Part shown: piece after piece, positions 23,285 through 34,269 of the stretch
How the letters are laid out: the number at the start of each line of letters is the position of its first letter
How positions within the stretch are numbered: position 1 is the stretch's first letter
Origin: Coniferiporia sulphurascens
Taxonomy: Eukaryota; Basidiomycota; Agaricomycetes; Hymenochaetales; Hymenochaetaceae
DNA: 64,000 nt
Assembly: GCA_002794785.1 (NCBI GenBank)
Contig: NBBA01000003.1
Coordinates: forward strand, 806,001-870,000
Reading direction: 5' to 3'
Program-made: the position numbers and the translations under genes
The notes under the pieces: model-generated
The model's database searches: none
What the model saw: only the letters and a program-made list of their open reading frames with translations
What the model was told of the DNA's origin: nothing

Positions 23285-24060
23285 CAAGGATTCTCAGGCT
23301 GTTCCAAGTTGGGTTTATGTTTAAAGTCCGACTATTTGTAAGCTGGTCTCGCAGACCAAATCACGTCATGCTGTACTCAACACACCCACTTCCGTCTTCA
23401 GAAGGGCCTTTTGGTATCAAGAATTTTACCCAACTGTGAAATATCATGTCGAAAATGTCAGAAAAGCAGGATAACATGCAAAAGCATCTGACCATATGAT
23501 TATGTAATATTGTAAATCTATTTCTGCGAAAGTGCCATTTTTTGCGGGGGCTCAAAACAAATTCTTAAACTGGCACTTGGGCTGGGGACATCAAAGCTCA
23601 AATGTGTTTAAGGCTTTGTTTATGCGATCTCCAATTGGCCGGCTGGCTATTTTAAAGGGCTCTGCACCGGCCGTACCATAAACAGTATACGGCACCGTAT
23701 CCGTATTGTAATGGCTGATGGACTTGAAAATACAGCACCATGCCGGTGGATTACGGACTGTATCCATATTATACATACGGTAGGGCATCTATTTCGCACA
23801 GTCCAACGCGGCCCGTACTGATCAATAATGCGAGCATTTGACAGCAACTGCGGGGGCCTCGATACCTCCCACGTGGTAATTCAAGGCCTCCTTCTTGTGA
23901 ACCACCACCGAATCCCCCCTAGTTGCCAGTCCTGGGCGGGACCCTTGCAACGAATCTGCATTGCTTTTTTTGAGGACAATGCACTTACGGATGCATTTGC
24001 GAAGGCCAGTGTGGATGTGGTTAAGGGCCGGGTTGACGGCGGTAATGGCATACTCTTCAG
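23285..24060. other. No gene recognised; MITE-like end near 23610
   Basis: The sequence from about 23608 (AAGGCTTTGTTTATGCGATCTCC, then AATTGGCCGGCTGG) resembles the reverse complement of 33100-33275 and of 43560-43765. This suggests a small non-autonomous element family. A frame at 23828-24154 is open, but only its end matches the VPS16 relic that follows. Confidence 0.4.
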
Positions 24061-24074
24061 TATATATGCGACGT

Positions 24075-24590
24075 CTTATGCTTGCCCGGCAGGGGAGGGT
24101 CTTCTGGTCTTTACAGTGAGTGGGTTTCACTGGCAGTCAAGGTACTCTAATTAAACCCCACATGCAATAGACTCAAGCTCGTGTAGACACTTGATGAACA
24201 GCTTATTGTGCTGAACGAAGAGGGTATTTACCACGTATACGACTTGCAGGGTGAGTATCAGCAATTCTCGCTCGGTGCAGGCACTTCGGAGACAGGCATA
24301 GTTAATGCGTGAATACATGAGAATGGGATGGTCGCTCTGACAGGTTCCTTGTCTCTCCTGGAGCTAAAGGGCTTCAAAGGATCTAAACATTTGGTACCTG
24401 CGAATCCCGGTAAGATACATCTATCGGATGTCTGCTAATATAATAAACTTATAACCAAGACCTCGCTGAGTCCCCCTATTTGTAGATGATTATCCCCCTG
24501 GACCTGACAATATCCATCCATACTGAGGTCCTACTTTCGCCATCGACTTTGGATTTGATAGTCTCAGTCAACAATCTCAAATGAGTATAT
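24075..24590 (+). pseudogene. vps16: VPS16 N-terminal fragment (decayed)
   Basis: Reading through the damage gives segments that match the N-terminal propeller of Vps16, a core subunit of HOPS/CORVET tethering complexes at the vacuole. These are PAGEGLLVF; TLDEQLIVLNEEGIYHVYDL; GEYQQFSLGAGTSETGI; IHENGMVALTGSLSLLELKG; MIIPLDLTISIHTEVLL. Introns are kept (GTGAGT...AATAG near 24117-24170; GTAAGA...ACCAAG near 24412-24460), so this is a DNA-level fragment, not a retrocopy. Stops sit where Trp (TAG, twice) and Arg (TGA) are expected. The rest of the gene is absent. A working copy must exist elsewhere, since Vps16 is generally conserved. Confidence 0.75.
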
Positions 24591-24909
24591 GAGCAGGAGT
24601 GAAGGGCAAGGAGGGCGGAACTGATTTTATGGAGGAGCTGAACTGGGGTCAGGCGGACACAACATCTATTTTTCGAAAGGTAAGGGAATGGCTCATGGTG
24701 TACATCACTCTCGCATTGTGAGTCTCAGTAGTCCAGAATTTAAACTGGGGTGATTGGGTATTGGGATAGCAGGAGGATCAGGGCCGCTGTTGAGCATCCC
24801 GTTGTCGATGTTGTCTGCAATGGTTAAATGTCCAGGCAGAATTCTTCGAAAGGAGAGCATCACTTACATGTACGTCGTCCTGCGTTGAGATCTCTTCTGT
24901 GGCTTGTAC

Positions 24910-25266
24910 TTAGTTGGGACCACACACAGTGCTTGCAATTGCGAAGGCATCAATGAATTGAGTAAATTCTTTTACAGTATTGATTTGGGAGTTGTGAGTC
25001 ACAGCCAGTGTTTGCTTGACATTTTCATTTGTATCCACCACTGGCACATCTGTGTTTAGCAACCCCCCTGTGCAATAAAATCCCCTTTTTGTTGGTACAG
25101 TCATATGGCCAAGCCTTATATCTGACATTGAGCAGCATTTACACAACTCATATTGCTTCCAAGTGTCACCACATATAAATGGTGATCCGACGAGCCCAGC
25201 CTGAGGTTCATTCTTCACGTTCCTCTTCCAGTGATATATGACGGCCTGTGGAACAGCAACCAACAA
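24910..25266 (-). CDS. Unknown 118-aa frame, divergent to copy C; block repeated upstream of D-G
   Basis: An open frame ending STVCGPN, with Cys-rich centre (CGDTWKQYELCKCC). The same DNA block recurs upstream of the other array copies (about 33690-33960, 37740-37960, 40800-41060, 44170-44420), always in opposite orientation to the membrane-protein gene, but the frame is broken there. I do not recognise the protein and it may be no more than part of the duplicated promoter block. It starts at GTG in the longest reading, which is unlikely for a fungal gene, so an upstream exon would be needed. Confidence 0.25.
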   Translation of the reverse strand: MLVAVPQAVIYHWKRNVKNEPQAGLVGSPFICGDTWKQYELCKCCSMSDIRLGHMTVPTKRGFYCTGGLLNTDVPVVDTNENVKQTLAVTHNSQINTVKEFTQFIDAFAIASTVCGPN

Positions 25267-25626
25267 TATGCTGTTCTGACTGTATCTTGAAGCATAAAGT
25301 CGCTATTTGAACACTTTGGTCAGAGTTCAGCTTGTACTAGTATGTATGGCCCCATACGCCGTGCAAATATGGTAAGGACATGTTAAGCAAGGCTATTAAC
25401 CGTGCACTAATGGACATGGTGATAGACGGTTAAGCTTCTCTAAAGTTTAAAGCTACAGATTGGAGAGCAGTGCTCTTGGGTCTGCAGAGCCTGTGTTGGC
25501 AGAGCGGGACCTTCAGTTTGCAGTTATGGCGGAAATAATTGGCGCCTCGGTCAGTTAAGATCACGCTGGGGTTGTCGGCAAGGAACGCAGAACTGACTAG
25601 CAGTGTTCAGACCACCGGTACAATCG

Positions 25627-25884
25627 TCTTAAAATCTACTAATGTTGTGGTAGATGATGAGGTGCAGTGGTGAGGTAGAGGCAAAGGTGGGTTATCAGTG
25701 TAAACTGATGTATTTCTAGGGCGAGACCAGCTCCCCTTATATACATGTTCTGTGGGCTAGTACTACTATAACTATCTAGCTCCTATATCGTATGGCATTA
25801 TCATTGCGTTATTGTTTACTTAGTAAGGTGGTTGTTCATATGACCATGTACTATATTTATATTGTTCGTTATATTTATTTAATA
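25627..25884 (-). repeat. Copia 3' LTR
   Basis: 258 bp, about 95 percent identical by eye to the 5' LTR at 31063-31321. Nearly all differences are transitions, many at CpG/TpG positions. Confidence 0.95.
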
Positions 25885-25891
25885 CTCCCCT

Positions 25892-27187
25892 TCAAACTTT
25901 TACTAGGCGGAGTAGACTCGTAAAACATTTGATTAATTCTATCGTTAGCGCTTTTGTCATAATATCAGCTTTTTGCTGTCCAGTTGGAATATATGAAACT
26001 GATATGGTTTCATTTTCAATATAATCTCGTAAGAAATCTTTTCGTATATCAATATGTTTTGTTTGTTGCGTATATTTTTGTTCTGTTGAGTTTACTATTG
26101 TTATGGCTGCTTGATTGTCGCATAATATTTTTGTAGGTGTATCCAAGGTCTGCAGTACCTCTTCAACCAGTCTTCTTAGCCATATTGCTTCTTTTACTCC
26201 ATGAGTTAAAGCTTGTAATTCAGCTTCGCATACTGATAGTGACACTAATTCTTGTTTTTTACTTGACCATGATATTGTTGCATTTCCTATTTGAAATATA
26301 TATCCTGATATTGCTTTATGGCCTTCTTGTGTCATGCCGTCAGCATCGGTATATCCGGTTAACTTGATTGGTTCTTTTCCTCTGAGTATTAACCAATAAT
26401 CGTTCGTTCCTTTTAAATATTTAAAACAATGTTTTACTGCATTGTAATGTTTGATACTAGGTTTGTTTAGATGCCTAGCAAATTGACCTGTGGCGAATGA
26501 TATATCAGGTCTCATGCAATCTGCTGCATATTGTAATGCTCCAACCATGTTCATATAAGGTATTTGGTTCATGAAGTTTAATTCTTCATTAGTTGGATTT
26601 TCAAGTGATTTTAATACTTGTCCAGGTGTCATTGGTGTTCGTACTGTTGCAGCGTCTTTTAATTTGTATTTTTCTATTATATTATCAATATAATGTTTTT
26701 GTCTTAGTTTTATAATTCTTTCTTCTTGGTTTCTTTCAATTTCAATGCCAAGTAACCAATGTATGTCGTTTCCGTCAGTAAATTTTACATGTTTTTCAAT
26801 TTCTTTTTTAAAGGCTTTTATTATTAATAAATTTAAGCCACATATCGTTATGTTGTCAACATGTATGAAAAGTATTAGGATTGTTTTTCCTTTTACTTTT
26901 CTTAGGAATACTGTGTTGTCTTGGACTGCTCGTGTTAATCCTATTCCTATTAGTATTTCTGATAATTTTTTATACCATCGTCTGCCTGCTTGCTTTAATC
27001 CGTATAAGGCTTTATTTAATTTTAAAACTTGTCCAGGTTTTATTTCAATTAAATTTCCTGGTGGTGGTTTTATGTATATGTTTTCATCTTTTTCTAATTC
27101 ACCATATAAGTAGGCTGATTTAATATCGATTTGGTGAATTTCGTAATTGTTTGTTGCGCTCCAACTTAATATAGTTCTTACTGTGGC
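25892..27187 (-). pseudogene. Copia reverse transcriptase and RNase H region
   Basis: An uninterrupted minus-strand frame with QIDIKSAYLYGEL (first RT Asp), LNKALYGLKQAGRRWY, then FIHVDN where copia elements have a YVDD-type box. RNase H follows, with TGYTDADG, VSLSVCEAELQAL and ILCDNQAAI, and KADIMTKAL near the end. The second RT aspartate of the box is Asn here (GAC or GAT to AAC), which should abolish polymerase activity. Upstream the frame is closed by TGA at about 27190 (APVA*LATVR), again where Arg fits. Confidence 0.9.
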
Positions 27188-27190
27188 TAA

Positions 27191-29044
27191 TCATGCCACT
27201 GGAGCAAATGTATTGTTTGAGTAATAGTCTATACCCTCTTTTTGGGCAAATCCTTGAACTACTAATCTTGCTTTGTAGCGTTTGATTTCTCCGTTTGCTA
27301 ATTTTTTTGTTTTGTAAACAAATCTTGTTCTGATTATGTTTGCTTCTTTTGGTGGATCAATGATTTTCCATGTAGATCTTTCGATTAACGTTTTTATTTC
27401 TTCCTTCATTGCTGTGATCCACTGATTTGCGTCAATTCTATTGATTGCTTGTTGATATGAATTAGGATCGCCTATTAATTCTGTATTGAATTGATTAAAT
27501 TCCATAAGATAAGTGACTGTATTTTGTTCGTCAAAGTTAAGACCTAATGATCGTTTTGTTGGTTTCGTTGTTCTTACTGGTCTTTCATTTGTTAATTCTT
27601 TTATTTGTTCATTGTATTTTTCTGTTATATTCTCCCCTTCAATTTTAGATGGTGGAGAATCTAAAAATTGTAAATTTCGTTCAACTGTAATTTTTCTGTT
27701 ATGATAGGTTCTATGACCTTTACTTTCTTCATCAAATCCTAACCATTGTGCATATATTCCTCTTGGTTGTAATTTATTTACATCTTCTTGTTTTAATATG
27801 CAATATTGGCCGAATTCTTTTAAATTGTCTATGTTGTAATTTTCGTTATATCGTTTAAAATATGGTGTTTTAAAATCAATAGCGCTCTTTGGCATTCTAT
27901 TGTAAACATAAGTACTGTATTTTACAGCTTCTCCCCATAAACTTGGAGGTAATTTTGCTTGTAGCAAATTTACTCATGTATTATTTAGAATCGTTTGATG
28001 TGATCATTCTGCTACTCCGTTTTGTTGTGGTGTATCGTGAACAGTCAGCTTTCGTATTGTTCCATGTTTTTCTCTTAAAATCTATGCACGTTGTGGTAGA
28101 TGATGAGGTGCAGTGGTGAAGTTCAGGCAAGGTGGGTTATCAGCGTAAACCGATGTATTTCTAGGGCGAGACCAGCTCCCCTTATATACACGTTCCGTGG
28201 GCTAGTACTACTATAACTAACTAGCTCTTATCATATGGCGTTATCGTTGCGTTATCGTTCACTTAGTAAGGTGGGTGTTCATATGACCATGTACTATATA
28301 TATCATTTGTTATATTTATTTAATATTTTCTAAATATTCAGTGAATTGTTTACTTAAAAACACTGTGTCATTATCGCTTTGTAATATTTTTATTTTTATG
28401 TTGAATTGTGTATTGAGCATAGTAGCCCAAGTCATATAAGCATTTAAGCCTTCATCTTTTGTTTTTAATAAAATCATTTTTATCCATCTTGTAGCATCAT
28501 CTACAAGTGTTAGAAGATATTTATATCCTCCAATAGCATGTGTGGATGCTGGACCCCATATGTCCATGTGTATGTGATTGCCAAATTTTTCGGCTAATTT
28601 TGAAGTACGTAATTTTGGAATCTGCATTCTTTTAATATTTGCTTCTATGCAGATTGTGCATTGAGTTTCGTTGTAATTTGATATGTTATTATTTGTAATT
28701 TGATCTTCTTTTAATAATCGTTTTATGTAAGCATAACTTATATGCCCGAGTTTTTTGTGAAGTTCAAATAATGTTACATTTTTTGTAGCCGCTTGTACAT
28801 TGTTATTAAATATACTATACAATCCATTTGTGTTTTTAATTTTTCCGCATAAAGATCCATTAGGATACTTTATTGTGCATTCATTTTTCTTATAAATAAA
28901 TTCATAGCCATCTTGACATAGAAGTCCTTGAGAGACTAATGTCATATTCATTTTAGGATTGTAGTATACGTTTGATAATATTATGACACTTACCAAGTGT
29001 CCATTGGGGATGTAAAGCTTAAGATCCCCTACTATGTTTGCCAT
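27191..29044 (-). pseudogene. Copia integrase region, split by a solo LTR
   Basis: 28316-29044 holds the zinc-binding pre-integrase part (LHKKLGHISYAYIKRLL, CTIC) and catalytic core (HMDIWGPAS with the first Asp, QSDND with the second). A solo LTR (28073-28325) interrupts. The frame resumes with TVHDTPQQNGVAE (catalytic Glu region), then two TGA stops, then 27191-27967 with the C-terminal linker region (LWGEAVKYSTYVYNRMP). The integrase would insert the cDNA; it is inactive here. Confidence 0.9.
28073..28325 (-). mobile_element. Solo LTR nested in the copia integrase
   Basis: 253 bp with the same ends as the other copies, flanked by TTTTC (28068-28072, 28326-28330). It inserted into an older member of its own family. 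Confidence 0.92.
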
Positions 29045-29098
29045 AAACGTTGTTTTGTTTGCGGCTGTTATTGTGATTGTGTCAGTTTTGTATGTATT

Positions 29099-29640
29099 TC
29101 ATAGTCGATTTAGATATGGTGTTAGATGTATTGTTGCACCAGTATCAATTATATCCATTGAGGAATAAACATTGTTAGCAATTTCTTTTGTTGTTATAGT
29201 GTTAATGCTTACGTCCAAATTATTATCATCCACGTCTTCCATGGCGCTATCGTAATTTCCTATTTTGTCAAGGAAGTCGTTATATGAATATATTGGGAAT
29301 TCTCCCATGTTGAAATCGTTGTCGTCGACTTTGGTTATGAAGGCACCAATTTCGCCTTGGCCTATTACGGCGCTTAATTCGATTTGAGAGCTCGATGTGA
29401 CATTTGTTGCTGCTGCTGATGCTGCGGTATGTTTAGCCTGGGCCGCACTTGCCCCAGTCATTGTCAGTGCCGCTGACGCACCCGTTTCCTTTCCTTTTCC
29501 TTTGTCGTCGTTTGCGTCCTCTTTTTTCTTCTGAGCTGCCTTCGTCCATTCCGTTTTTGGTGCCCAGCAGTCTCAACTAAAGTGCCCTAGCTTGTTACAA
29601 TTGTAGCACTTAATAACGTGTGATTGTTGGTTAGGGGAAT
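29099..29640 (-). pseudogene. Copia protease and zinc knuckle region
   Basis: The minus strand encodes CYNCNKLGHFS*DC, a CX2CX4HX4C knuckle with TGA in the place of an Arg (about 29577-29610). Downstream is the aspartic protease signature IIDTGATIHLTP (near 29130). The frame closes with TGA at 29099, where the reading continues as NTYKTDTITI toward the integrase. Confidence 0.85.
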
Positions 29641-29659
29641 ATCCCCCTCGTCCTCGTCC

Positions 29660-30700
29660 TCACATATACCTGCCACGGCCCCTATAGCTGCGACCTCGTG
29701 GCTGAACTCCGTGGCTGTTACCGCATCTGCAGCCCCTAAAATAGGGGTGGTTCCGCTTGTCCTTAGGCAGGTGGTTAGCCGCCGCTCCTGTCCTCTGATG
29801 ATTTTTACACCACCCCTCGAAGGCGTTTCTCAGTGCTGTTAGTAAGAATTGAGGGGTTAGTTCAATTTCATCTTTGTCTGGATTTGTTTCATTAATTGTT
29901 TTAATATATAACTCACTCTGCGTGAGTACGTATTGGTATTGTTCAGGCGTTGCCCATGTAATAGCCGATATATATGTCGACTCTGAAACTTTTACCCCTT
30001 GGGCTATGAGTTCCTCATATTTATTGCTGAGGTTATCGAGCATTCCATCGAAATGGCTGACATGACCTCTGATATCAAAAAGGGCAGCCTCGTTAAAGCC
30101 CTTTGTAATTGTTGTCTGGACGTTATATCATCCATCAAGCGCTTTGAGTAGTGCTGGAATATCTTTAGAGAAATTAAGATAATAAGCCAATATTTTGTCG
30201 GGCATAGTGCGCATAATGCCGTTATATAAAGTGCTTGATATACCAGCCTCTCCGGTTCCTGGGGAGTTAATGAGCAGGTTACCGTAACCTGCACTCTCGA
30301 TGGCGCTGCGGACTCTGTAATTCCAGAGTTTGTAGTTTCTGTGCCCGTCGAGTTTCTCGATTCCGTCGAAGAATTTCTGGAGTTCCGCGAGTTTAGTTGC
30401 CATACTCAGTTCATCTTCCTCAGTATCATTAGTGTCTGAATCGTCAGGATCAGATGGTTCTGATGGCTCACGTGATGGTTTTTTTGATTCTTCGGAGTTT
30501 TCTTCTTCGTTATCTTTTTTATCGTCATCTTCTTTTTTATCGCTTTCTTCTCCTGGCTTAATATAAGGGTTATCAATTTTAAATTGTTCTTTTTCATTTG
30601 GATCTGATATGCCCAAATACGTACTTATTCTGTATCTGATTTTGGATGATTTTCCTTGATCTGATATTCCTAAATCTTTAGCGTGATTCGTTAGTTCCAT
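29660..30700 (-). pseudogene. Copia gag
   Basis: 30128-30700 encodes an acidic Glu/Asp/Ser/Lys-rich segment then a capsid-like part (ELQKFFDGIEKLDGHRNYKL). TGA at 30128 interrupts, and the frame continues to about 29660 with an Arg/Gly-rich end (RGRSYRGRGRY). It would form the particle coat. Confidence 0.75.
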
Positions 30701-31051
30701 TTTATAGTCAGTTTTTATTTTTAATTTTTCGTCATTGGTAGAATTATCGTACCGGTTGATTCGATCTTGTATTTGTTGTTCCGTTCCGTTAATGGGTATT
30801 TGTCTTAGGTTACATTGTAGTATTAGGTCGACTAACCTTTTGCTATCTTTAGCTTTTTGAATTTTTTCTTCAAGTTCTTCGATAGTAGATGACTGTGTAT
30901 ATGTTATTTTTAGTTTGTTAGCAATTATTCATAATCCTGATAGTTTTTGCAAACATGTTTGCTCACGAGTGTTGGGTTTCTGTCCGTCAGACATAATTTT
31001 GTTATGTGATATTTATGAATTCGTTAATCATTTCGTTAGTTTGTAGAGTCA

Positions 31052-31062
31052 AGGCTCATAAC
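31052..31062 (-). promoter_or_regulatory. Copia primer-binding site, initiator tRNA-Met anticodon arm type
   Basis: Directly next to the 5' LTR, the + strand reads GGCTCATAACC, identical to the anticodon arm of eukaryotic initiator tRNA-Met; the element strand carries the complement GGTTATGAGCC. This is the half-tRNA priming described for Drosophila copia, where a cut tRNA fragment primes instead of the intact 3' end. Confidence 0.85.
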
Positions 31063-31321
31063 CTCTTAAAATCTACTAACGTTGTGGTAGATGATGAGGT
31101 GCAGTGGTGAGGTAGAGGCAAAGGTGGGTTATCAGCGTAAACTGATGTATTTCTAGGGCAAGACCAGCTCCCCTTATATACACGTTCCATGGGCTAGTAC
31201 TACTATAACTATCTAGCTCCTATATCGTATGGCATTATCGTTACGTTATCGTTTACTTAGTAAGGTGGTTGTTCATATGACCATGTACTATATTTATATC
31301 ATTCATTATATTTATTTAATA
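31063..31321 (-). repeat. Copia 5' LTR
   Basis: 259 bp; contains the strings seen in all copies of the family (TTGTGGTAGATGATGAGG, CCCTTATATACA). The latter includes a TATA-like TATATA. Confidence 0.95.
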
Positions 31322-32397
31322 AATCGCAGTGCAAATCGGAGGGGCGAATGAAGCCTATGGAGGTGACACTACTATGCATGGCCTGTTGGGTTCCTTGCAG
31401 CTGACATTTGTGCAGGTTTTGGCCGAGACTTGCCGGTGGACGGCGATCATAGCGATCCATCTAGCGCCACTTCGACAGGTGACAAATACAAGTGGCTTGG
31501 CGACCTCTTCAACACAGCTGACACCCGTCTGTTTCTTTTTCTCACAAGACACGAGCACAATCAGTACTACTAGTACAAGCACAACATCCGGTCCGAGCTC
31601 AAGCTCCGCGACAACCGGTACGAGCTCAAGCATTGCGACATCCAGTACGAGCTCAAGCTTCACGACATCCAGTATGGGTGAAAGCATCACGAGCTCAAGC
31701 TTACTATCAATAACCAGTACCAATCCTGGTCCAACCCATGTTGTCACTCCACAGACCACCTCTCAAATGGTAAAACCAAACGTCATCATTGCTGCTGTTG
31801 TGCCGTCTGTCGCATTAATATTCCTTTCCATAATCGCTGCTCTGTTTTGGCGCCGTACTAGGCTATCGCAGCGCCGCGTAGTACAGCCATCCCCCGGAGC
31901 CGCAATATACGGAAATTTCAAGCAGCGCGACACAAAGTCAGGACCGCAGCTGCACGGTGATTCTGCATTACCCATTGCGGTCACGGCTTCAGGGCCTGAA
32001 TCCACCGAAGCCATCAGTAATGTGGCCATTGCCAGCAGACGATCTTCTTCTAGTATAAATGCCAGGGACGGGTCGCACTCCATCCGCAAGGAGATACGTC
32101 TCCAACGAAACTTGCTGCCTCTCAGTGTCGATGTGTTGCAGTAACCCACTTCTCCGGGCGGACTAAATCTGCCTAGTGCCTCGAATACCAATTCTGGGGG
32201 CGTTACACCTTCCCAAGGAGATGCACTGGCTTTGCTTTTGCAAAAAATGGATGATATGCATGCTCGAATAGCAGATCTACAGATGCGTCAGCTGCAGGTG
32301 GGACACCAATTACCCGTTTCCTTCCCTTCCGGGCAGGCCACTATAAATACAGACGGGTTGCCTTTAGCCCCTCCGACTTACCATGAGCAGGAGTAGA

Positions 32398-33990
32398 TGT
32401 GGCTTGTCATGCTGGGCGGATGGTCCTGACTCCTGATTTCTTTACTTTTAGTTGCTGTATTTGTTACAGACGCTAGGGTCTTCGAAATTACTATGTGCAC
32501 AATTAGGTGTACCGGGTACTTACTCTCCAGTCTGAAAGGACTCTTAGATTCTGTCTCCGATTGCTTTCGCGAGAAGCGCCGATCAACACCGCATGTTCTG
32601 ATTTTACCGAGTAAGGTTACGTCATCCAGATCGGTTTCACAATCTCTAGCAGAGGGCTGAAGTTGGGATTGAGCGGCTTTGCGACGCCAAGGAACGATCC
32701 CGCAAAGGAGGCCACTAGCTGGGCATTCGGAATGGTCAGTGTACTGGGTTTTCAAGATGAGTGTGCACGTGCATGAAGGGAGATGGGCCGATTCCTTGTG
32801 GGGTCCCACCCACACGTTGGTCGGGAAGTGGTATGCTAAATCGTCGCGTGGTTTCCAGGCGGCACGGCCATTCCTCCCCTATATGAAGGCATGAGCCACA
32901 AATATGCATTGGTGCTACAGACAGAAACAATAAGCATCGAAAGATTTCCCCTTGAACACCGTGATTGTATCTCTAGAGACTTTGTTTTGCGGCCTACGGT
33001 TTGTAAATACATATTACATAAATAATGATCTGCGTATACCTACCATAAACGACACCTGATTTGCGCCGCCGGCATCATTTGCCTGTTTTGCCTCAAAAGT
33101 GGCTAAGCCGGCCGGCCAATTAGAGGTCGCACAGATTTTTTTGGTGATGTGTGGCGTTATCCACACAGCACCAAAGCAAGAGAAGGAAATTTCCTGTTCT
33201 GCTGTTTCTGGGCTCAAAACACAGCTCAAAGCAAATACTCGAACAAGGCCCAAAACAAGGCCTAAAACTCCATCGTGATACCACTTAAAGGCAACGTAGT
33301 ACGTACATTACCAATTTGCCTTGAAAAGGCAACAGCCTCAGTTTTTTCCGTTCCCTTGTGGTCCGTAATTCTCAATTAGACGCTTCAGGGGAATCTGGCT
33401 GCACGTGCCTTCTGATGGGATAATTGGGGAGGGTTCCTCGGTTCTTGTATGATCCTGTCTGCTTGCGAATGATGAGGACGCTTGCCTTTATCGCCTTTTT
33501 CTCTCCCTCCCACTTGCTGGCCCCCACTAAGAAGGAAAGGATGGTAACACAAGATCATCGCCCCCTGCCTCATTTCGTGATTAAATGCTTGGAACTTCAG
33601 GTCCTTCGAAGGCCCGTATCACAACGGGGCTGACCCGGATTATGATCAGCATAGTTGTAGGTACAATTCGGAGGTCTCAAGTACCCCTTCAGACCAATCA
33701 GTGTTGGGCGTCGTAAGTCACAGACAGTATTTGATGTCATTTTCATTTGTATCCACCACTGGTACGTCTGTGGTCAGTGTCCACTGTGCATGTGTCATCC
33801 TCTTTTTGCTAGTGTTTTGGTCAAGCCCCAGATCTGATTCTGAGTAGCATTTACGCAACTCGTATTACTTCTGTATGTCACCACACATAAACGGTGGTCT
33901 GACGACTCCAGGTTCATTTCCTCATGTTCCCCTTCCAGTGAACATGACAACCAGAATCAGCGATCAATATATGATGTTTTGACTACATCA
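32398..33990. other. Spacer between copies C and D
   Basis: Contains the shared 3' block (32660-32930), a MITE-like stretch (about 33014-33275, repeated at 43500-43765) and, from about 33400, a segment almost identical to 43871-44551. No gene is recognised. Confidence 0.5.
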
Positions 33991-34005
33991 TTGAAGGATG
34001 CTCTG

Positions 34006-34013
34006 TTATAAAG
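34006..34013 (+). promoter_or_regulatory. TATA-like box of copy D
   Basis: TTATAAAG lies about 70 bp upstream of a predicted 5' UTR intron (34080-34156: GTAAGG donor, CACTAAT branch site, TTTCTCCAG acceptor). The ATG used (34270) is 264 bp downstream. The same arrangement precedes C, E, F and G. Confidence 0.4.
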
Positions 34014-34269
34014 TCGCAATTCGAACACTTGGGTCAGAATTCGACATGTATGCATGACCCTGTACTCCGCGCAAACACGGTAAGGACATGTTAACCAAGG
34101 CTATTAACCGTGCACTAATGGACACAGCTGGTCGCTCCTGCCAGTGCTTTCTCCAGATAGACGGTTAAGCTTCTCTACTAAATTGTAAAGCTTCAGATTG
34201 GAGCCCGGTGCTCTTGGGTCTGCAGAGCCCGTGTTGGCATAGCGGGACAGTAATTTTCAGTTTCCAGTT

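Larger units (their letters stand above)
25627..31321 (-). mobile_element. Ty1/copia retrotransposon, complete with both LTRs, on the minus strand
   Basis: Flanked by AATCG (25622-25626, 31322-31326). LTRs are 25627-25884 (3') and 31063-31321 (5'). The order gag, zinc knuckle, protease, integrase, reverse transcriptase, RNase H defines copia. On the coding strand the LTRs run TATTAAAT...TTTTAAGA rather than TG...CA. A purine-rich tract (GAAGGGGAG on the minus strand, 25885-25893) precedes the 3' LTR. The primer-binding site matches the anticodon arm of initiator tRNA-Met. The element is strongly AT-rich, in contrast to the C-rich LINE. A solo LTR of its own family sits in the integrase region. 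It carries at least six in-frame TGA codons and an altered RT active site. Confidence 0.95.
25526..32397 (+). pseudogene. Copy C: PPxY-family gene split by the copia element
   Basis: Exon 1 is 25526-25549 (ATGGCGG start). An intron with GTCAGT donor leads to exon 2, 25611-25626 plus 31327-31362, split by the copia insertion (TSD AATCG). Exons 31416-31478 and 31549 onward follow in frame. The protein has a Thr/Ser stalk, a transmembrane segment (IIAAVVPSVALIFLSIIAAL) and WRRTRLSQRR. A TAA at 32142-32144 cuts the tail. The same frame then stays open to 32397, ending LAPPTYHEQE, so one nonsense change accounts for the loss. Two lesions make it a pseudogene. Confidence 0.75.
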
